A stretch of DNA of 46,454 nt from Rubrivivax sp. (lineage in GTDB: Bacteria > Pseudomonadota > Gammaproteobacteria > Burkholderiales > Burkholderiaceae_C), in contig JALHPY010000020.1 of NCBI GenBank assembly GCA_022842305.1, positions 1-46,454 of the forward strand, written 5' to 3'. Under the pieces are notes generated by a model. That model saw nothing but the letters and a program-made list of their open reading frames with translations, was not told the DNA's origin and made no database searches. Shown here piece by piece: positions 28,277 through 38,110 of the stretch. Position numbers and translations under genes: made by a program. The stretch's first letter is position 1. The number at the start of each line of letters is the position of its first letter.

Positions 28277-29101
28277 ATGACCGAACGCAGCGTGTTCTTT
28301 GTCTCGGATGGCACCGGCATCACCGCCGAGACCTTCGGCAACTCCATCCTCAACCAGTTCTCGGCGCGGCCGCGCCACCTGCGCCGCCCCTTCATCGACA
28401 CCGTCGAGAAGGCCGCGCGCGTGGTGTCGGAGATCAACGCCACGGCGCAGGCCGAGGGCAAGCGGCCCATCGTCTTCATCACCCTGGTCAGCGACGAGGT
28501 GCGCGAGATGGTCACCGGCGAGCACTGCAAGGGGCTGGTGCTGGACATGTTCCGCACTTTCGTCGAGCCGCTGGAAGTGGAGTTCGGCGTCAAGAGCAAC
28601 CACCGCGTCGGCCGCTTCTCCGACGCCAGCCAAAGCCAGGAATACCACGACCGCATCGAAGCCATCAACTTCAGCCTGGCGCACGATGACGGCCAGAGCG
28701 CGCGCAACCTGGACGTGGCCGACGTCATTCTTCTGGGCGTCAGCCGCAGCGGCAAGACGCCCACCAGCCTGTACCTGGCCATGCAGCACGGCATCAAGGC
28801 CGCCAATTACCCGCTCATCCCCGAAGACTTCGACCGCGGCCGCATGCCCACGCCGCTGACGACGTTCAAGCGCAAGTGCTTCGGCCTGACCATAGACCCC
28901 ACGCGCCTGGCGCAGATCCGCAACGAGCGCCGCCCCGGCAGCAAGTACGCGTCGCTGGAGAACTGCCGCTACGAGGTCAACGAGGCCGAGGCCATGATGC
29001 GGCGCGAGGGCGTGTCCTGGCTGTCGTCCACGCACAAGTCGATCGAGGAGATCGCCACCACCATCCTGCGCGACCTGCGGCCCGATCGGCTGGTGTACTA
29101 G
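28277..29101 (+). CDS. ppsR: PEP synthase regulatory protein (kinase/pyrophosphorylase)
   Basis: PpsR is a bifunctional DUF299 enzyme. It inactivates PEP synthase by ADP-dependent phosphorylation of a threonine and reactivates it by phosphate-dependent removal. The 274-residue product starts RSVFFVSDGTGITAETFG and has the P-loop GVSRSGKT at residues 154-161. DVILLGVSRSG, YPLIPEDF and LTIDPTRLAQIRNERR are also typical. Its divergent placement from ppsA fits the role. Its TAG stop overlaps the TAG stop of the convergent methyltransferase gene within the palindrome CTAG. Confidence 0.97.
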   Translation: MTERSVFFVSDGTGITAETFGNSILNQFSARPRHLRRPFIDTVEKAARVVSEINATAQAEGKRPIVFITLVSDEVREMVTGEHCKGLVLDMFRTFVEPLEVEFGVKSNHRVGRFSDASQSQEYHDRIEAINFSLAHDDGQSARNLDVADVILLGVSRSGKTPTSLYLAMQHGIKAANYPLIPEDFDRGRMPTPLTTFKRKCFGLTIDPTRLAQIRNERRPGSKYASLENCRYEVNEAEAMMRREGVSWLSSTHKSIEEIATTILRDLRPDRLVY

Positions 29102-29874
29102 CCCGGCCCGCGCCGGGCTGATTCGTACAGGCACACCGCCGCTGCCGCAGCGACGTTGAGCGACTCTTCGCCGCCAGGCTGCGGTATGCGCAGCTGCAGC
29201 GCGCAGCGCGCCAGCAGCGTGGCCGAAACGCCCTGCCCTTCGTGGCCCAGCACCCAGGCGCAGGGGCGCGGCAGCGCGGCCTGCGGCAGAGCAGTGTCGG
29301 CGTGCGGGCTGGTGGCCACCAGGGGCAGCGTCAACACGTCCAGCGCGGCCTCTTCCAGGCCTTCCACCAGGCGCAGGCCGAAGTGCGCGCCCATGCCGGC
29401 GCGCAACACCTTCGGCGACCACAGCGCGGCCGTGCCCTTGATAGCAAGCACCTGGCGCGCGCCGAAGGCCGCCGCGCTGCGCAGGATGCTGCCCACGTTG
29501 CCGGCGTCCTGCACGCGGTCGAGCACCACGCTGGCGGCGCTGGCGTCGATGGCCGGTGCCGGCGGCAACGCCATGACGAAACCCAGGCCGGCGGGCGACT
29601 CCAGCCCGCTGATGCCGGCAAACAGCGCCGGCGGCACGATGCTCACGCGCTCGGCCCAGCCGGCCAGATCGCGCAGCGCGGGGTCGTCCCAGGCGGCTTC
29701 GCTGATCAGCGCCTGCAGCGCCCCACCGCCGCGCGCGCGCAGGGCCGCGCACAGGTGCTCGCCCTCTATCCACACCTGGCCGGCGCGGCGGTAAGCGCCG
29801 CCGTCCTGCGCCAGGCGGCGCAGGCGCAGCAGCAGCGGGTTGTCGCGCGAGGTGATGCGCTGCGGCGCGTTCAC
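29098..29874 (-). CDS. SpoU/TrmH-family RNA 2'-O-methyltransferase
   Basis: The product methylates ribose 2'-OH in rRNA or tRNA using S-adenosylmethionine, through a trefoil-knot fold. From GTG 29874 it has 258 residues. An N-terminal substrate-binding region ([25 protein letters not shown]) precedes the catalytic motifs: [22 protein letters not shown] (motif 1), LGHEGQGVS (motif 2) and [22 protein letters not shown] (motif 3). The GTGA start overlaps the rnhB stop by four bases. The target nucleotide is not predictable; RlmB-like enzymes are closest in layout. It is the last gene of the long rpsB-led cluster. Confidence 0.92.
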   Translation of the reverse strand: MNAPQRITSRDNPLLLRLRRLAQDGGAYRRAGQVWIEGEHLCAALRARGGGALQALISEAAWDDPALRDLAGWAERVSIVPPALFAGISGLESPAGLGFVMALPPAPAIDASAASVVLDRVQDAGNVGSILRSAAAFGARQVLAIKGTAALWSPKVLRAGMGAHFGLRLVEGLEEAALDVLTLPLVATSPHADTALPQAALPRPCAWVLGHEGQGVSATLLARCALQLRIPQPGGEESLNVAAAAAVCLYESARRGPG

Positions 29875-30494
29875 CGCGCGCTTCCGGCAGCGCGCACCGG
29901 CGCAAAGCTCTGCCGGTGTTCGGCGCAGGGCCCGTGCGCGCGCAGGGCCGCCAGGTGCTCGGGCGTGGGGTAGCCCTTGTGCGCGGCAAAGCCGTAGGCC
30001 GGGTGCGCCTGATCCAGTTCCAGGCACAGGCGGTCGCGGTGCACCTTGGCCAGGATGGACGCGGCCGAGATCGCCGCCACCTTGGCGTCGCCCTTGACGA
30101 TGGCCGCCACCGGCACCGGCAGCGCCGGGGCACGGTTGCCGTCCACCACCACGCGCTGTGGGCGCAGGCGCAGCCCGGCCACCGCGCGCTGCATGGCCAG
30201 CAGCGTGGCCTGCAGGATGTTCAGGCGGTCGATCTCCTCGGCGCTGGCGCTGGCGATGCAGCAGCACAGCGCGCGCGCGCGGATCTCGTCGAACAGCGCC
30301 TCGCGCCGGCGCGGAGCGATGACTTTCGAGTCGCCCAGCCCGCGGATGGGCTGCAGCTCGTCCAGGATCACCGCCGCGGCCACCACCGGCCCGGCCAGCG
30401 GCCCGCGGCCGGCTTCATCGACCCCGGCCACCAGGCCCGGCCGCGCCCACTCGGGGCCCAGCTGTTCAAGCCTGAAGGATTTGCGCGAGGGCAT
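29871..30494 (-). CDS. rnhB: Ribonuclease HII
   Basis: RNase HII cuts RNA in RNA-DNA hybrids and removes misincorporated ribonucleotides. The 207-residue product has the [12 protein letters not shown] motif with catalytic Asp-Glu, [24 protein letters not shown] and [15 protein letters not shown], and ends in [21 protein letters not shown] 30494 is used; the GTG at 30503 is an alternative. The gene begins inside the end of lpxB (29-base overlap), which argues for coupled translation. The lpxB-rnhB order is conserved in many proteobacteria. Confidence 0.97.
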   Translation of the reverse strand: MPSRKSFRLEQLGPEWARPGLVAGVDEAGRGPLAGPVVAAAVILDELQPIRGLGDSKVIAPRRREALFDEIRARALCCCIASASAEEIDRLNILQATLLAMQRAVAGLRLRPQRVVVDGNRAPALPVPVAAIVKGDAKVAAISAASILAKVHRDRLCLELDQAHPAYGFAAHKGYPTPEHLAALRAHGPCAEHRQSFAPVRAAGSAR

Positions 30495-31596
30495 CGGTGG
30501 CACAGCGCGCGGTGTCGCGCTTCAGCAGTTGGTGCAGGTCGTCGAAGCGGCGCTCCAGCAGCAGCGCCGCCGGGCCGTCGTCCAGCCAGCGCAGCACGGC
30601 GCGCGCCAGCGCGTCGGGCGTGCAGTCGTCCTGGATCAGCTCGGGCACGACGAATTCGCGGCACAGGATGTTGGGCAGGCCCACCCAGGGCTGGTAGCGC
30701 ATGCGCTTCATGATCTGCCAGCTCAAGGGGTGCATGCGGTAGCCGATGACCATGGGCCGCTTGAACAGCGCGGCTTCGAGCGTGGCCGTTCCGCTGGCAA
30801 TGAGCGTGGCGTCGCAGGCGGCCAGAGCGGCGTGCGACTGGCCGTCCAGCAGCTGCAGCGGCAGGCCGGGTGCGTGTGCGACGATCAGCGGCTCGATCAT
30901 CGGCCGCAGCCCCGGCGCCACCGGCAGCAGCAGGCGCAGCGCCGGGCGCTCGCGCAGCAGTTGCGCGCAGGCGCGCAGGAACACCGGTGCGATGTACTGG
31001 ATCTCGGAGCGCCGGCTGCCGGGCAGCACGGCCACCACGCAGTCGTCGTCGCTCAGGCCCAGCGCGGCGCGGCTGGCGGCGCGCGGCGGGTCCAGCGGGA
31101 TGGCGTCGGCCAGCGGGTGGCCCACGTAGCTGGCGGCCACGCCGTGCGCGCGCAGCAGTTCGGGCTCAAACGGGAACAGGCACAGCACGTGGTCCACGCT
31201 GGCCGCCATCTTGCGCGCCCGGCCGCCGCGCCAGGCCCAGATCGACGGGCAGACGAAGTGCACGCTCTTGATGCCCGCGGCCTTGAGCTTTGCCTCCAGC
31301 CCCAGGTTGAAATCGGGCGCGTCCACGCCGATGAAGGCCGCCGGCCGCTGCTGCAGCAGGCGCTGGCACAGCGCCTGGCGGATACCGGAGATCTCGCGGT
31401 AATGGCGCAGCACCTCGACATAGCCGCGCACCGCCAGCTTGTCGTGCGGCCACCAGGCCTGGAAGCCCTGCTCGGCCATGCGCGGCCCGCCGATGCCCGC
31501 GGCCTGCAGCGTCGGCCAGCGCTGGCGCAGACCGCCCAACAGCAGGCCGGCCAGCAGGTCGCCCGAGGCTTCGCCGGCGACCATGGCCAGTTGCAT
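30466..31596 (-). CDS. lpxB: Lipid-A-disaccharide synthase
   Basis: LpxB joins UDP-2,3-diacylglucosamine and lipid X to form the lipid A disaccharide at the inner-membrane surface (GT19 family). The 376-residue product starts [20 protein letters not shown]. It has [12 protein letters not shown], the [14 protein letters not shown] motif, [46 protein letters not shown] and the C-terminal [34 protein letters not shown]. The length is normal. It lies five bases after lpxA and overlaps rnhB. Confidence 0.98.
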   Translation of the reverse strand: MQLAMVAGEASGDLLAGLLLGGLRQRWPTLQAAGIGGPRMAEQGFQAWWPHDKLAVRGYVEVLRHYREISGIRQALCQRLLQQRPAAFIGVDAPDFNLGLEAKLKAAGIKSVHFVCPSIWAWRGGRARKMAASVDHVLCLFPFEPELLRAHGVAASYVGHPLADAIPLDPPRAASRAALGLSDDDCVVAVLPGSRRSEIQYIAPVFLRACAQLLRERPALRLLLPVAPGLRPMIEPLIVAHAPGLPLQLLDGQSHAALAACDATLIASGTATLEAALFKRPMVIGYRMHPLSWQIMKRMRYQPWVGLPNILCREFVVPELIQDDCTPDALARAVLRWLDDGPAALLLERRFDDLHQLLKRDTARCATDALAQILQA

Positions 31597-31601
31597 GCTA
31601 G

Positions 31602-32390
31602 TCAGCGCACGATGCCGCGCGCCGCGGCGGCCAGGAAGTCCTGCAGCATCGCGATGTCGGCGTCGCCGCCCTCCACGGTGCCTGCCAGCGCGGCGATGGC
31701 CTCGCGCGCCTTCTCCAGCGTCAGGCCGTCGCGGTAGAGCAGTCGGTGCATCTGCTTGACCAGGGCGATGCGCTCGCGCGAGAAGCCGCGCCGGCGCAGG
31801 CCTTCGGCGTTGATGCCGGCCACGCCCAGCGGGTTGCCGGCGGCCGTCATGAAGGGCGGCACGTCCTGCGAGACATGGCTCTGGAAGCCCAGCATCACGT
31901 GCGCGCCCACCTTGCAGAACTGGTGGATGCCCGACAGCCCGCCGACGATGGCCCAGTCGCCCACGTGCACGTGGCCGGCCAGCGTGGCGTTGTTGGCCAG
32001 CACGGTCCGGTTGCCCAGTTGCACGTCGTGCGCGATGTGCACGTAGGCCATGATCCAGTTGTCGCTGCCCACGCGCGTGATGCCCCCGTCCTGCACCGTG
32101 CCGCGGCTGAAGGTGCAGAACTGGAAAATGGTGTTGCGGTCGCCCACCAACAGCTGCGTGGGTTCGCCGCGGTACTTCATGTCCTGCGGCGCGCAGCCCA
32201 AAGCGGCGTGGTCGTGGATGACGTTGCCGGCGCCGATGTGCGTGGGCCCGTGGATCGTGCAGTGCGCGCCGATGCGGGTGCCCTGCCCCACCGTGACGCC
32301 CGCGCCGATCACCGCGTAGGCACCGACGCTCACGTCGTCGGCCAGCTCGGCGGCCGCGTCGACCAGGGCCGTGGCGTGGACCCGCGCCAT
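31602..32390 (-). CDS. lpxA: Acyl-ACP--UDP-N-acetylglucosamine O-acyltransferase
   Basis: LpxA carries out the first step of lipid A synthesis, moving a 3-hydroxyacyl chain from ACP to UDP-GlcNAc. The 262-residue product is a left-handed beta-helix with hexapeptide repeats ([25 protein letters not shown]). It has the conserved segments [18 protein letters not shown] (with the catalytic His region), [28 protein letters not shown] and [20 protein letters not shown]-terminal helical part ([13 protein letters not shown]) follows. It lies four bases after fabZ in the lpxD-fabZ-lpxA-lpxB order. Confidence 0.98.
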   Translation of the reverse strand: MARVHATALVDAAAELADDVSVGAYAVIGAGVTVGQGTRIGAHCTIHGPTHIGAGNVIHDHAALGCAPQDMKYRGEPTQLLVGDRNTIFQFCTFSRGTVQDGGITRVGSDNWIMAYVHIAHDVQLGNRTVLANNATLAGHVHVGDWAIVGGLSGIHQFCKVGAHVMLGFQSHVSQDVPPFMTAAGNPLGVAGINAEGLRRRGFSRERIALVKQMHRLLYRDGLTLEKAREAIAALAGTVEGGDADIAMLQDFLAAAARGIVR

Positions 32391-32394
32391 GGGT

Positions 32395-32832
32395 TCAGCT
32401 GACCTTGCGCATGGTGCACATCAGGTCGGCCTCGCAGGCCAGCGCGCCGTCGACGCTGGCGCGCGTCTTGTAGCGGTAGATGCCGGACTTGACGCGGTCG
32501 ATGGTGGCTTCGAGGATGAGTTGGTCGCCGGGCCCCACGGGCCGCTTGAAGCGCGCGCCGTCGATGCCCACGAAGTAGACCACCGTGTCCTCACCCGGCT
32601 CGGTGTCCATCGACTCGAAGGACAGCAGCGCCGCGGCCTGCGCCAGCGCCTCGAGCATCAGCACCCCCGGCATCACCGGCCGCGCCGGGAAGTGCCCGGG
32701 GAAGAAGGGCTCGTTGATGGTCACGTTCTTCAACGCCTTGATGCGCACGTTCTTGTCGATCTCGAGCACGCGGTCGACCAGCAGAAAGGGGTAACGGTGC
32801 GGCAGCTTGCGCAGGATGTATTGGATGTCCAT
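32395..32832 (-). CDS. fabZ: 3-hydroxyacyl-ACP dehydratase FabZ
   Basis: FabZ removes water from 3-hydroxyacyl-ACP during fatty acid elongation and competes with LpxA/LpxD for 3-hydroxyacyl chains. The 145-residue hotdog-fold product has [15 protein letters not shown], the catalytic His in [26 protein letters not shown] (active-site Glu included), and [21 protein letters not shown]. It is placed between lpxD and lpxA, six bases after lpxD. The length is standard. Confidence 0.98.
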   Translation of the reverse strand: MDIQYILRKLPHRYPFLLVDRVLEIDKNVRIKALKNVTINEPFFPGHFPARPVMPGVLMLEALAQAAALLSFESMDTEPGEDTVVYFVGIDGARFKRPVGPGDQLILEATIDRVKSGIYRYKTRASVDGALACEADLMCTMRKVS

Positions 32833-32838
32833 GAAGTG

Positions 32839-33870
32839 TCAGTTCTTGCGTTCTAGTGCTCGCAGGCGGTCGCGCAGCGCGTGCAGTTGCCGCAGCGTTG
32901 CGGCGTTCTTCTCCCACGCGGCATTGTCATCGAAGGGGAAGGCACCGCTGTAGACACCGGGCTTGTGGATCGAGCGCGTGATCAGCGTGGCGGCGCTGAT
33001 GTGCACGTGGTCGACGATCTCCAGGTGGCCCAGGATGATGGCGCCGCCGCCTGCCGTGCAGTGCCGGCCGATGCGCGCGCTGCCGGCCACGCCCACGCAG
33101 CCGGCAAAGGCGCTGTGCGCGCCGACGCGCACGTTGTGGCCGATCTGCACCAGATTGTCGAGCTTGACACCGTCTTCGAGCACGGTGTCCTGCAGCGCGC
33201 CGCGGTCGATGCAGGTGTTGGCGCCGATCTCGACGTCGTCGCCGATGTGCACGGCGCCGAGCTGTTCGATCTTTTCCCAGCGCCCCTGGTCGGGCGCAAA
33301 GCCGAAGCCGTCGGCACCGATGACCACGCCGCTGTGCACGATGCCGCGCGCGCCGATGCGGCAGGCCGCACCCAGGCTGACGTGCGGGGCCAGGCGCGTG
33401 CCGGGGCCGACCTCGGCGTCCTCGCCGATGCTGGCGTGGCTGCCGATCAGCGCGCCGGGCCCGATGCGCGCGCCGCGGGCGATGCAGGCCAACGGCCCGA
33501 TGCTGGCGCTGGCAGCTATCAGCGCGCCTTCCTCGACCACGGCGCTGGCATGCACGCCGGCGGCCGGCACGCGGCGTGTCTGCGCGGCCCACCATTGCGT
33601 GAGGCGGGCAAACGCCAGGTAGGGGTCGGCGCAGACGATGGCCGCACCGCGCGCCGCCGCAACGTCGCGTGCGGCGGGGCCGACGATGACGCAGGCCGCC
33701 AGCGTGGTGGTCAGCTGCGCCTGGTAGCGCGGGTGCGACAGGAAGCTGATGCTGGAGGCGTCGGCGGCCTCGAGCGGCGCGATGCGTTGCACTTCAATGC
33801 CCGGGTCGCCGAGCAGTTCACCGCCCAGCAATCGGGCCAGATCAGCGACGCGCGCCCGCACCCCCGACAC
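32839..33870 (-). CDS. lpxD: UDP-3-O-(3-hydroxyacyl)glucosamine N-acyltransferase
   Basis: LpxD adds the second, N-linked hydroxyacyl chain in lipid A synthesis. The 343-residue product has an N-terminal uridine-binding domain ([43 protein letters not shown]). Hexapeptide beta-helix repeats follow ([21 protein letters not shown]). The catalytic-site region is [33 protein letters not shown], and a C-terminal helix ([20 protein letters not shown]) ends the protein. The start is uncertain: GTG 33870 gives normal length; the open frame continues upstream through skp. It lies 28 bases after skp. Confidence 0.95.
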   Translation of the reverse strand: MSGVRARVADLARLLGGELLGDPGIEVQRIAPLEAADASSISFLSHPRYQAQLTTTLAACVIVGPAARDVAAARGAAIVCADPYLAFARLTQWWAAQTRRVPAAGVHASAVVEEGALIAASASIGPLACIARGARIGPGALIGSHASIGEDAEVGPGTRLAPHVSLGAACRIGARGIVHSGVVIGADGFGFAPDQGRWEKIEQLGAVHIGDDVEIGANTCIDRGALQDTVLEDGVKLDNLVQIGHNVRVGAHSAFAGCVGVAGSARIGRHCTAGGGAIILGHLEIVDHVHISAATLITRSIHKPGVYSGAFPFDDNAAWEKNAATLRQLHALRDRLRALERKN

Positions 33871-33898
33871 GATAGCTGCGCGCGCTGGCAGGAATCGA

Positions 33899-34429
33899 CT
33901 ACTTGGCCGCGGACGGCGGCGCGTTGAGGGTCTTGATGACCTTGTCGGTGATGTCGACGCGGGCACCGGCAAACACCACTTCCTGCAGGATCAGGTCGTA
34001 CTTTTCGGCGTCGAAGATCTGTTTGATGACGCGGTTGGCGCGTTCGACCACGGCAGCCAGTTCCTCGTTGCGGCGCTGGTTCAGGTCTTCCTGGAACTCG
34101 CGGCGTTTGCGCTGCAGGTCGCGGTCTTGCTCGACCAGTTCACGCTGGCGCCGGTTCTTGTCGGATTCGGACAGCGTGGGCGCGTCCTTCTCGAACTTGT
34201 CGGCGGCGGTCTTGAGCTTGGCCGCGGTGTCATTGAGCTCGCGCTCGCGCTTGCCGAACTCGGCCTCGAGCTTGGTCTGCGCCGCCTTGGCCGGCGTGGC
34301 CTCGCGCAGCACGCGTTCGCTGTTGACGTAGCCGATCTTGAGGTCTTGGGCCGCGACTGGCGCGGCAGCGGTCGCGAAAAGGGCAAGCGCGGTGACCGCA
34401 TGGAGGGCGCTGAGGGCGAACGTCTTCAT
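33899..34429 (-). CDS. skp: OmpH/Skp periplasmic chaperone
   Basis: Skp holds unfolded outer-membrane proteins in the periplasm before BamA inserts them. The 176-residue product has a signal peptide ([27 protein letters not shown], cleavage after about residue 27). [17 protein letters not shown] and a long charged coiled-coil arm ([39 protein letters not shown]) follow, and it ends [26 protein letters not shown]. The bamA stop and the skp start share one base (TGATG), so translation is coupled. Confidence 0.95.
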   Translation of the reverse strand: MKTFALSALHAVTALALFATAAAPVAAQDLKIGYVNSERVLREATPAKAAQTKLEAEFGKRERELNDTAAKLKTAADKFEKDAPTLSESDKNRRQRELVEQDRDLQRKRREFQEDLNQRRNEELAAVVERANRVIKQIFDAEKYDLILQEVVFAGARVDITDKVIKTLNAPPSAAK

Positions 34430-36735
34430 CAGAAGGCAGTCCCGATCTGGAATTGGAAACGTTGGATTCTATCGTTGCGCTGTACCTTCAAGGGCGTACC
34501 CCAACTCAGCTTGAGCGGGCCCACCGGCGAGATCCAGCTCAGGCCCAGGCCGGCCGAGGAACGCAGTGAGTCGGTGGTGACCTTCTCGCCCTCGCGCCAG
34601 ACATTGCCCACGTCGGTAAAGGCGAAGATGCGCAGCGAGCGGTCGTTGCCGGTGCCGGGCACAGGGAAGTACAGCTCGGCGTTGGCGTTGAAGCGCTTGG
34701 CGCCGCCGATGTACGAGCCGGTGGGATCGATCACGCCCAGCGAGCCCTGCTCGAACACGCGCACCGTGCCCAGGCCGCCGCCGTAGAAGTTCTTGAACAC
34801 CGGGAAGGGCTTGCCGCCCAGACCGCGGCCGACGCCGATCTCGGCGTTGACGCCCAGCGTCAGGCGCGCCGGCAGCTGCCAGTATTCCTGGTACTGCACG
34901 TTGGTCTTGAGGTAGCGCACTTCGCCGGCGAAGCTCCACTCGAAGAACAGGCGCTGGTAGCGGCCGGCGCTGGGCACCAGCACGCTGTCACGGCCGTCGC
35001 GTGCCCAGCCGATGGTGGCGGCAAAGGCGTCGGTGGTGCCGCCGTAGAGCGCGCGGTAGTTCAGCCAGGCCAGCGGCAGGCCGACCGAGGTGCCGAGCTC
35101 GGTGCGCTCCCAGCCCAGGCCCAGGTAGACCGTGTCGTACTCGGAGAAGGGCACGCCGAAGCGCGCCGAGGCGCCGGGGGTCTTGAGGTCGTAGCTGTCG
35201 CCCAGGAAGTTGATCGGGCGCGTGGTGCGGTAGAAGGCATCCAGCGCCAGCGAGATGCCGTCCACCGTCCAGTAGGGGTCGACCGTGCTCACCACCAGGG
35301 TGCGGTTGGTGCGGCCGGTGTTGATCTCCAGGCCCAGGCTCTTGCCCGAGCCGAAAGCGTTGTCCTGGCGCACCGAGGCCGAGAAGGTCAGCTTCTCGGC
35401 GTTGGAATAGCCCGCGCCGATGGCCAGGTTGCCGGTGGGCTTCTCGGTCAGCGTGACCACCAGGTCGACCTGGTCGGGCGCGCCCGGAACCTCTTGCGTC
35501 TCGATCTCGACGTCCTTGAAGTAGCCCAGGCGGTCGACCCGCTCCTTGGACAGCTGGATCAGGCCGCCGTCGTACCAGGCCGATTCGAGCTGGCGGAACT
35601 CACGCCGTACGACCTCGTCGCGCGTGCGCGTGTTGCCGGCCATGTCGACGCGGCGCACGTACACGCGGCGCTGCGGCTCGGCCGCAAACACCACCGCCAC
35701 CTGGCCGGTGGCGCGGTCGACCTCGGGCCGCGGCTCGATGCGCGCGAAGGCATAGCCGTACAGGCCCATGCGCTGGGTGAAGCGGCGCGCGGTCTCGGTG
35801 ACGGCGTCGCCGCGGTAGGCCTGGCCCGGGCGCAGCAGCACCAGCGAGCGGAACTCGTCTTCCTTGCCCAGGTAGTCGCCTTCCAGTCGCACCGAGGTCA
35901 CGGTGTAGGGCTGACCTTCCTTGATGGAGATGGCGATCGAGATGGTCTGCTTGTCGGGCGAGATGGTGACCTGCGTGGCCTCGATCGCGAACTCGAGGTA
36001 GCCGCGGTTGAAGTAGTAGGCGCGCAGCTTCTCCAGATCGGAGTTGAGCTTGCTGCGCGAATAGCGGTCGGACTTGCTGTACCAGCTGAACCAGCCCGTG
36101 GGCGTGAGCTCGAACAGCTCGAGCAGCGTGGATTCGGACACCACGCTGGCGCCGGCGATGCGTATGTCGCTGATGCGCGCCGCGTCACCCTCGGTCATGG
36201 TGAAGGTGATGTTGACGCGGTTGCGCTCAAGCGGCGTGATCGTGGTCACCACCTCGGCACCGTAGAGGCTGCGGCTGAGGTACTGGCGCTTGATCTCCTG
36301 CTCGGCGCGGTCGATCAGCGCGCGGTCGTAGGGCAGGCCCTCGCCGATGCCGGCGTCCTTGAGCGACTTTGTCAGCGGCTCCTTGTCGAACTCTTTCAGG
36401 CCGACGAAGGAAATGCTGGCCACGATGGCCCGCTCCTCGACCACGATGACCGTGACCTGGCCCTCGATCTCGATGCGCACGTCCTTGAACAGGCCGGTGG
36501 CAAACAGCGCCCGCAGCGCGGCCGAACCCTTGTCGTCGGTGTAGGTGTCGCCGATGCGGAAGGGCAGCGCCGCGAACACCGTGCCCGGGTCGGTGCGCTG
36601 CACGCCCTCGATGCGGATGTCCTGGATGACGAAGGGCTGGGCGGCGCGCACCGGCGCCACGGCCAGTGCCGATGCGGCCGCGATGAACACCACCGCGGCA
36701 GGGCGCAGCGGCCCGAACAGGGAAACAGGGAGCAT
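34429..36735 (-). CDS. bamA: Outer-membrane protein assembly factor BamA
   Basis: BamA is the central beta-barrel of the BAM complex that folds outer-membrane proteins. The 768-residue precursor has a signal peptide (about 1-31, ending APVRA). Five POTRA domains cover about 32-350 (first: FVIQDIRIEGVQRTDPGTVFAALPF), and a C-terminal 16-strand barrel follows. Features include VRRVDMAGNTRTRDEVVRREFRQLE, FNANAELYFPVPGTGNDRSLRIFAFTDVGNVW and the terminal aromatic signature IQRFQFQIGTAF. Its place between rseP and skp is conserved. No oddities were seen. Confidence 0.98.
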   Translation of the reverse strand: MLPVSLFGPLRPAAVVFIAAASALAVAPVRAAQPFVIQDIRIEGVQRTDPGTVFAALPFRIGDTYTDDKGSAALRALFATGLFKDVRIEIEGQVTVIVVEERAIVASISFVGLKEFDKEPLTKSLKDAGIGEGLPYDRALIDRAEQEIKRQYLSRSLYGAEVVTTITPLERNRVNITFTMTEGDAARISDIRIAGASVVSESTLLELFELTPTGWFSWYSKSDRYSRSKLNSDLEKLRAYYFNRGYLEFAIEATQVTISPDKQTISIAISIKEGQPYTVTSVRLEGDYLGKEDEFRSLVLLRPGQAYRGDAVTETARRFTQRMGLYGYAFARIEPRPEVDRATGQVAVVFAAEPQRRVYVRRVDMAGNTRTRDEVVRREFRQLESAWYDGGLIQLSKERVDRLGYFKDVEIETQEVPGAPDQVDLVVTLTEKPTGNLAIGAGYSNAEKLTFSASVRQDNAFGSGKSLGLEINTGRTNRTLVVSTVDPYWTVDGISLALDAFYRTTRPINFLGDSYDLKTPGASARFGVPFSEYDTVYLGLGWERTELGTSVGLPLAWLNYRALYGGTTDAFAATIGWARDGRDSVLVPSAGRYQRLFFEWSFAGEVRYLKTNVQYQEYWQLPARLTLGVNAEIGVGRGLGGKPFPVFKNFYGGGLGTVRVFEQGSLGVIDPTGSYIGGAKRFNANAELYFPVPGTGNDRSLRIFAFTDVGNVWREGEKVTTDSLRSSAGLGLSWISPVGPLKLSWGTPLKVQRNDRIQRFQFQIGTAF

Positions 36736-36742
36736 GGGCGCT

Positions 36743-38110
36743 TTAGTGCAGGCCCAGCAGGCGGGCCACGTCGTTGAAGAGGGCGACAGACATCATCAGC
36801 AACAGCACGGCGATGCCACCGCGTTGCAGCCGGGCCAGCCAGAGGTCGGAGACCGGGCGTCCGGTGATGCCCTCGAAAATGTAATACATCAGGTGGCCGC
36901 CATCGAGCATGGGCAGGGGCAGCAGGTTGAGCACGCCCAGGCTCACGCTCACCAGCGCCAGGAAGCCCAGGTAATAGGCCAGGCCCTGCTGCACCGATTG
37001 GCCGGCGTAGTCGGCGATGGTGATGGGCCCGCTCAGGTTCTTGAGCGAGGCCTCGCCGATGAGCATGCGGCCCAGCATGCGCACCGTCAGCACCGACACG
37101 TCCCAGGTGCGCTGCGTCGCCTGCACCAGGCCTTCGATCGGGCCGTGGCGCACCGTCACCATGGCCGGCGGCAGGCCGACGAAGGCGTCGATGCGGCCTA
37201 TGGTCTTGTCACCGTCGCGCATCGCGCGCGGCGTGACCTCGACCTGCAGCATGCGGCCGTCGCGTTCGAGCCGCCAGCGCTGCGCCAGCGCCTGGCCTTC
37301 ACGCACGCCGGCACGGATGCGTTCACGCAGCGTCTGCGCATCCGTGATGGGCAGGCCATCGACCTCGAGCACGCGGTCACCGGCCTTCAGGCCGGCAAGG
37401 GCGGCCGGGCCACCGGCCTTGACATCGCCCAGCACGGGCTCGCTGAACAGGCCCCCCAGGCCGGCCTTGCGGATGAAGCCGGCGTCGACCTCCAGCGGAT
37501 CGATGCCACCCAGATCGAGCGTCAGCGTACGCAGGCCCCGGCCGTCGCGGTCGGTGACCTGCAGGTCCAGCCGCTGGCGCTGCGTCGCCGCCTGGGTGGC
37601 TTGCCAGCGCAGGTCGCTCATCGAGCCGATGTCGGACCACTCGCCGCCATCTACTGCCGCGGCACGCACCCAGTCGCCGCCGCGCAGGCCGGCGCGCTCG
37701 GCCAGGCTGGCAGCCGGCGGCGGGGCCAGCACGGCCTTGGGCTCTTCCAGGCCTATCCAGTGCGCCGAGGCGTACAGCAGCACCGCCAGCCCCAGGTTGG
37801 CCAGCGGCCCGGCAGCGACGATGGCCGAACGCTGCCACAGCGTCTTGCGGTTGAAGGCCTGCGACATCTCTTCGGGCATGACCGGCGCCTCGCGCTCGTC
37901 GAGCATGCGCACATAGCCGCCCAGCGGCAGCGCGCAGACCACGAACTCGGTGCTGTCGGGCGAGCGCTGATGCCGCCACAGCACGCGGCCGAAGCCGACC
38001 GAGAAGCGCAGCACCTTCACCCCGCAGGCCACGGCCACGCGGTAGTGGCCGTACTCGTGGATGACGACCAGGATGCCCAGCGTCAGCAGAAAGGCCAGGA
38101 TGGTGATCAT
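36743..38110 (-). CDS. rseP: RIP metalloprotease RseP (site-2 protease)
   Basis: RseP cleaves the anti-sigma factor RseA within the membrane to release sigma-E, and clears remnant signal peptides. The 455-residue product has the zinc-binding HExxH (HEYGH, H18-H22) in its first membrane helix. FVVCALPLGGYVRMLDERE follows, then two periplasmic PDZ domains (about 115-310), a membrane segment with LNLLPLPMLDGGHL (third zinc ligand region), and a final helix. ATG 38110 overlaps the dxr stop as ATGA. The length agrees with E. coli RseP (450). Confidence 0.98.
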   Translation of the reverse strand: MITILAFLLTLGILVVIHEYGHYRVAVACGVKVLRFSVGFGRVLWRHQRSPDSTEFVVCALPLGGYVRMLDEREAPVMPEEMSQAFNRKTLWQRSAIVAAGPLANLGLAVLLYASAHWIGLEEPKAVLAPPPAASLAERAGLRGGDWVRAAAVDGGEWSDIGSMSDLRWQATQAATQRQRLDLQVTDRDGRGLRTLTLDLGGIDPLEVDAGFIRKAGLGGLFSEPVLGDVKAGGPAALAGLKAGDRVLEVDGLPITDAQTLRERIRAGVREGQALAQRWRLERDGRMLQVEVTPRAMRDGDKTIGRIDAFVGLPPAMVTVRHGPIEGLVQATQRTWDVSVLTVRMLGRMLIGEASLKNLSGPITIADYAGQSVQQGLAYYLGFLALVSVSLGVLNLLPLPMLDGGHLMYYIFEGITGRPVSDLWLARLQRGGIAVLLLMMSVALFNDVARLLGLH

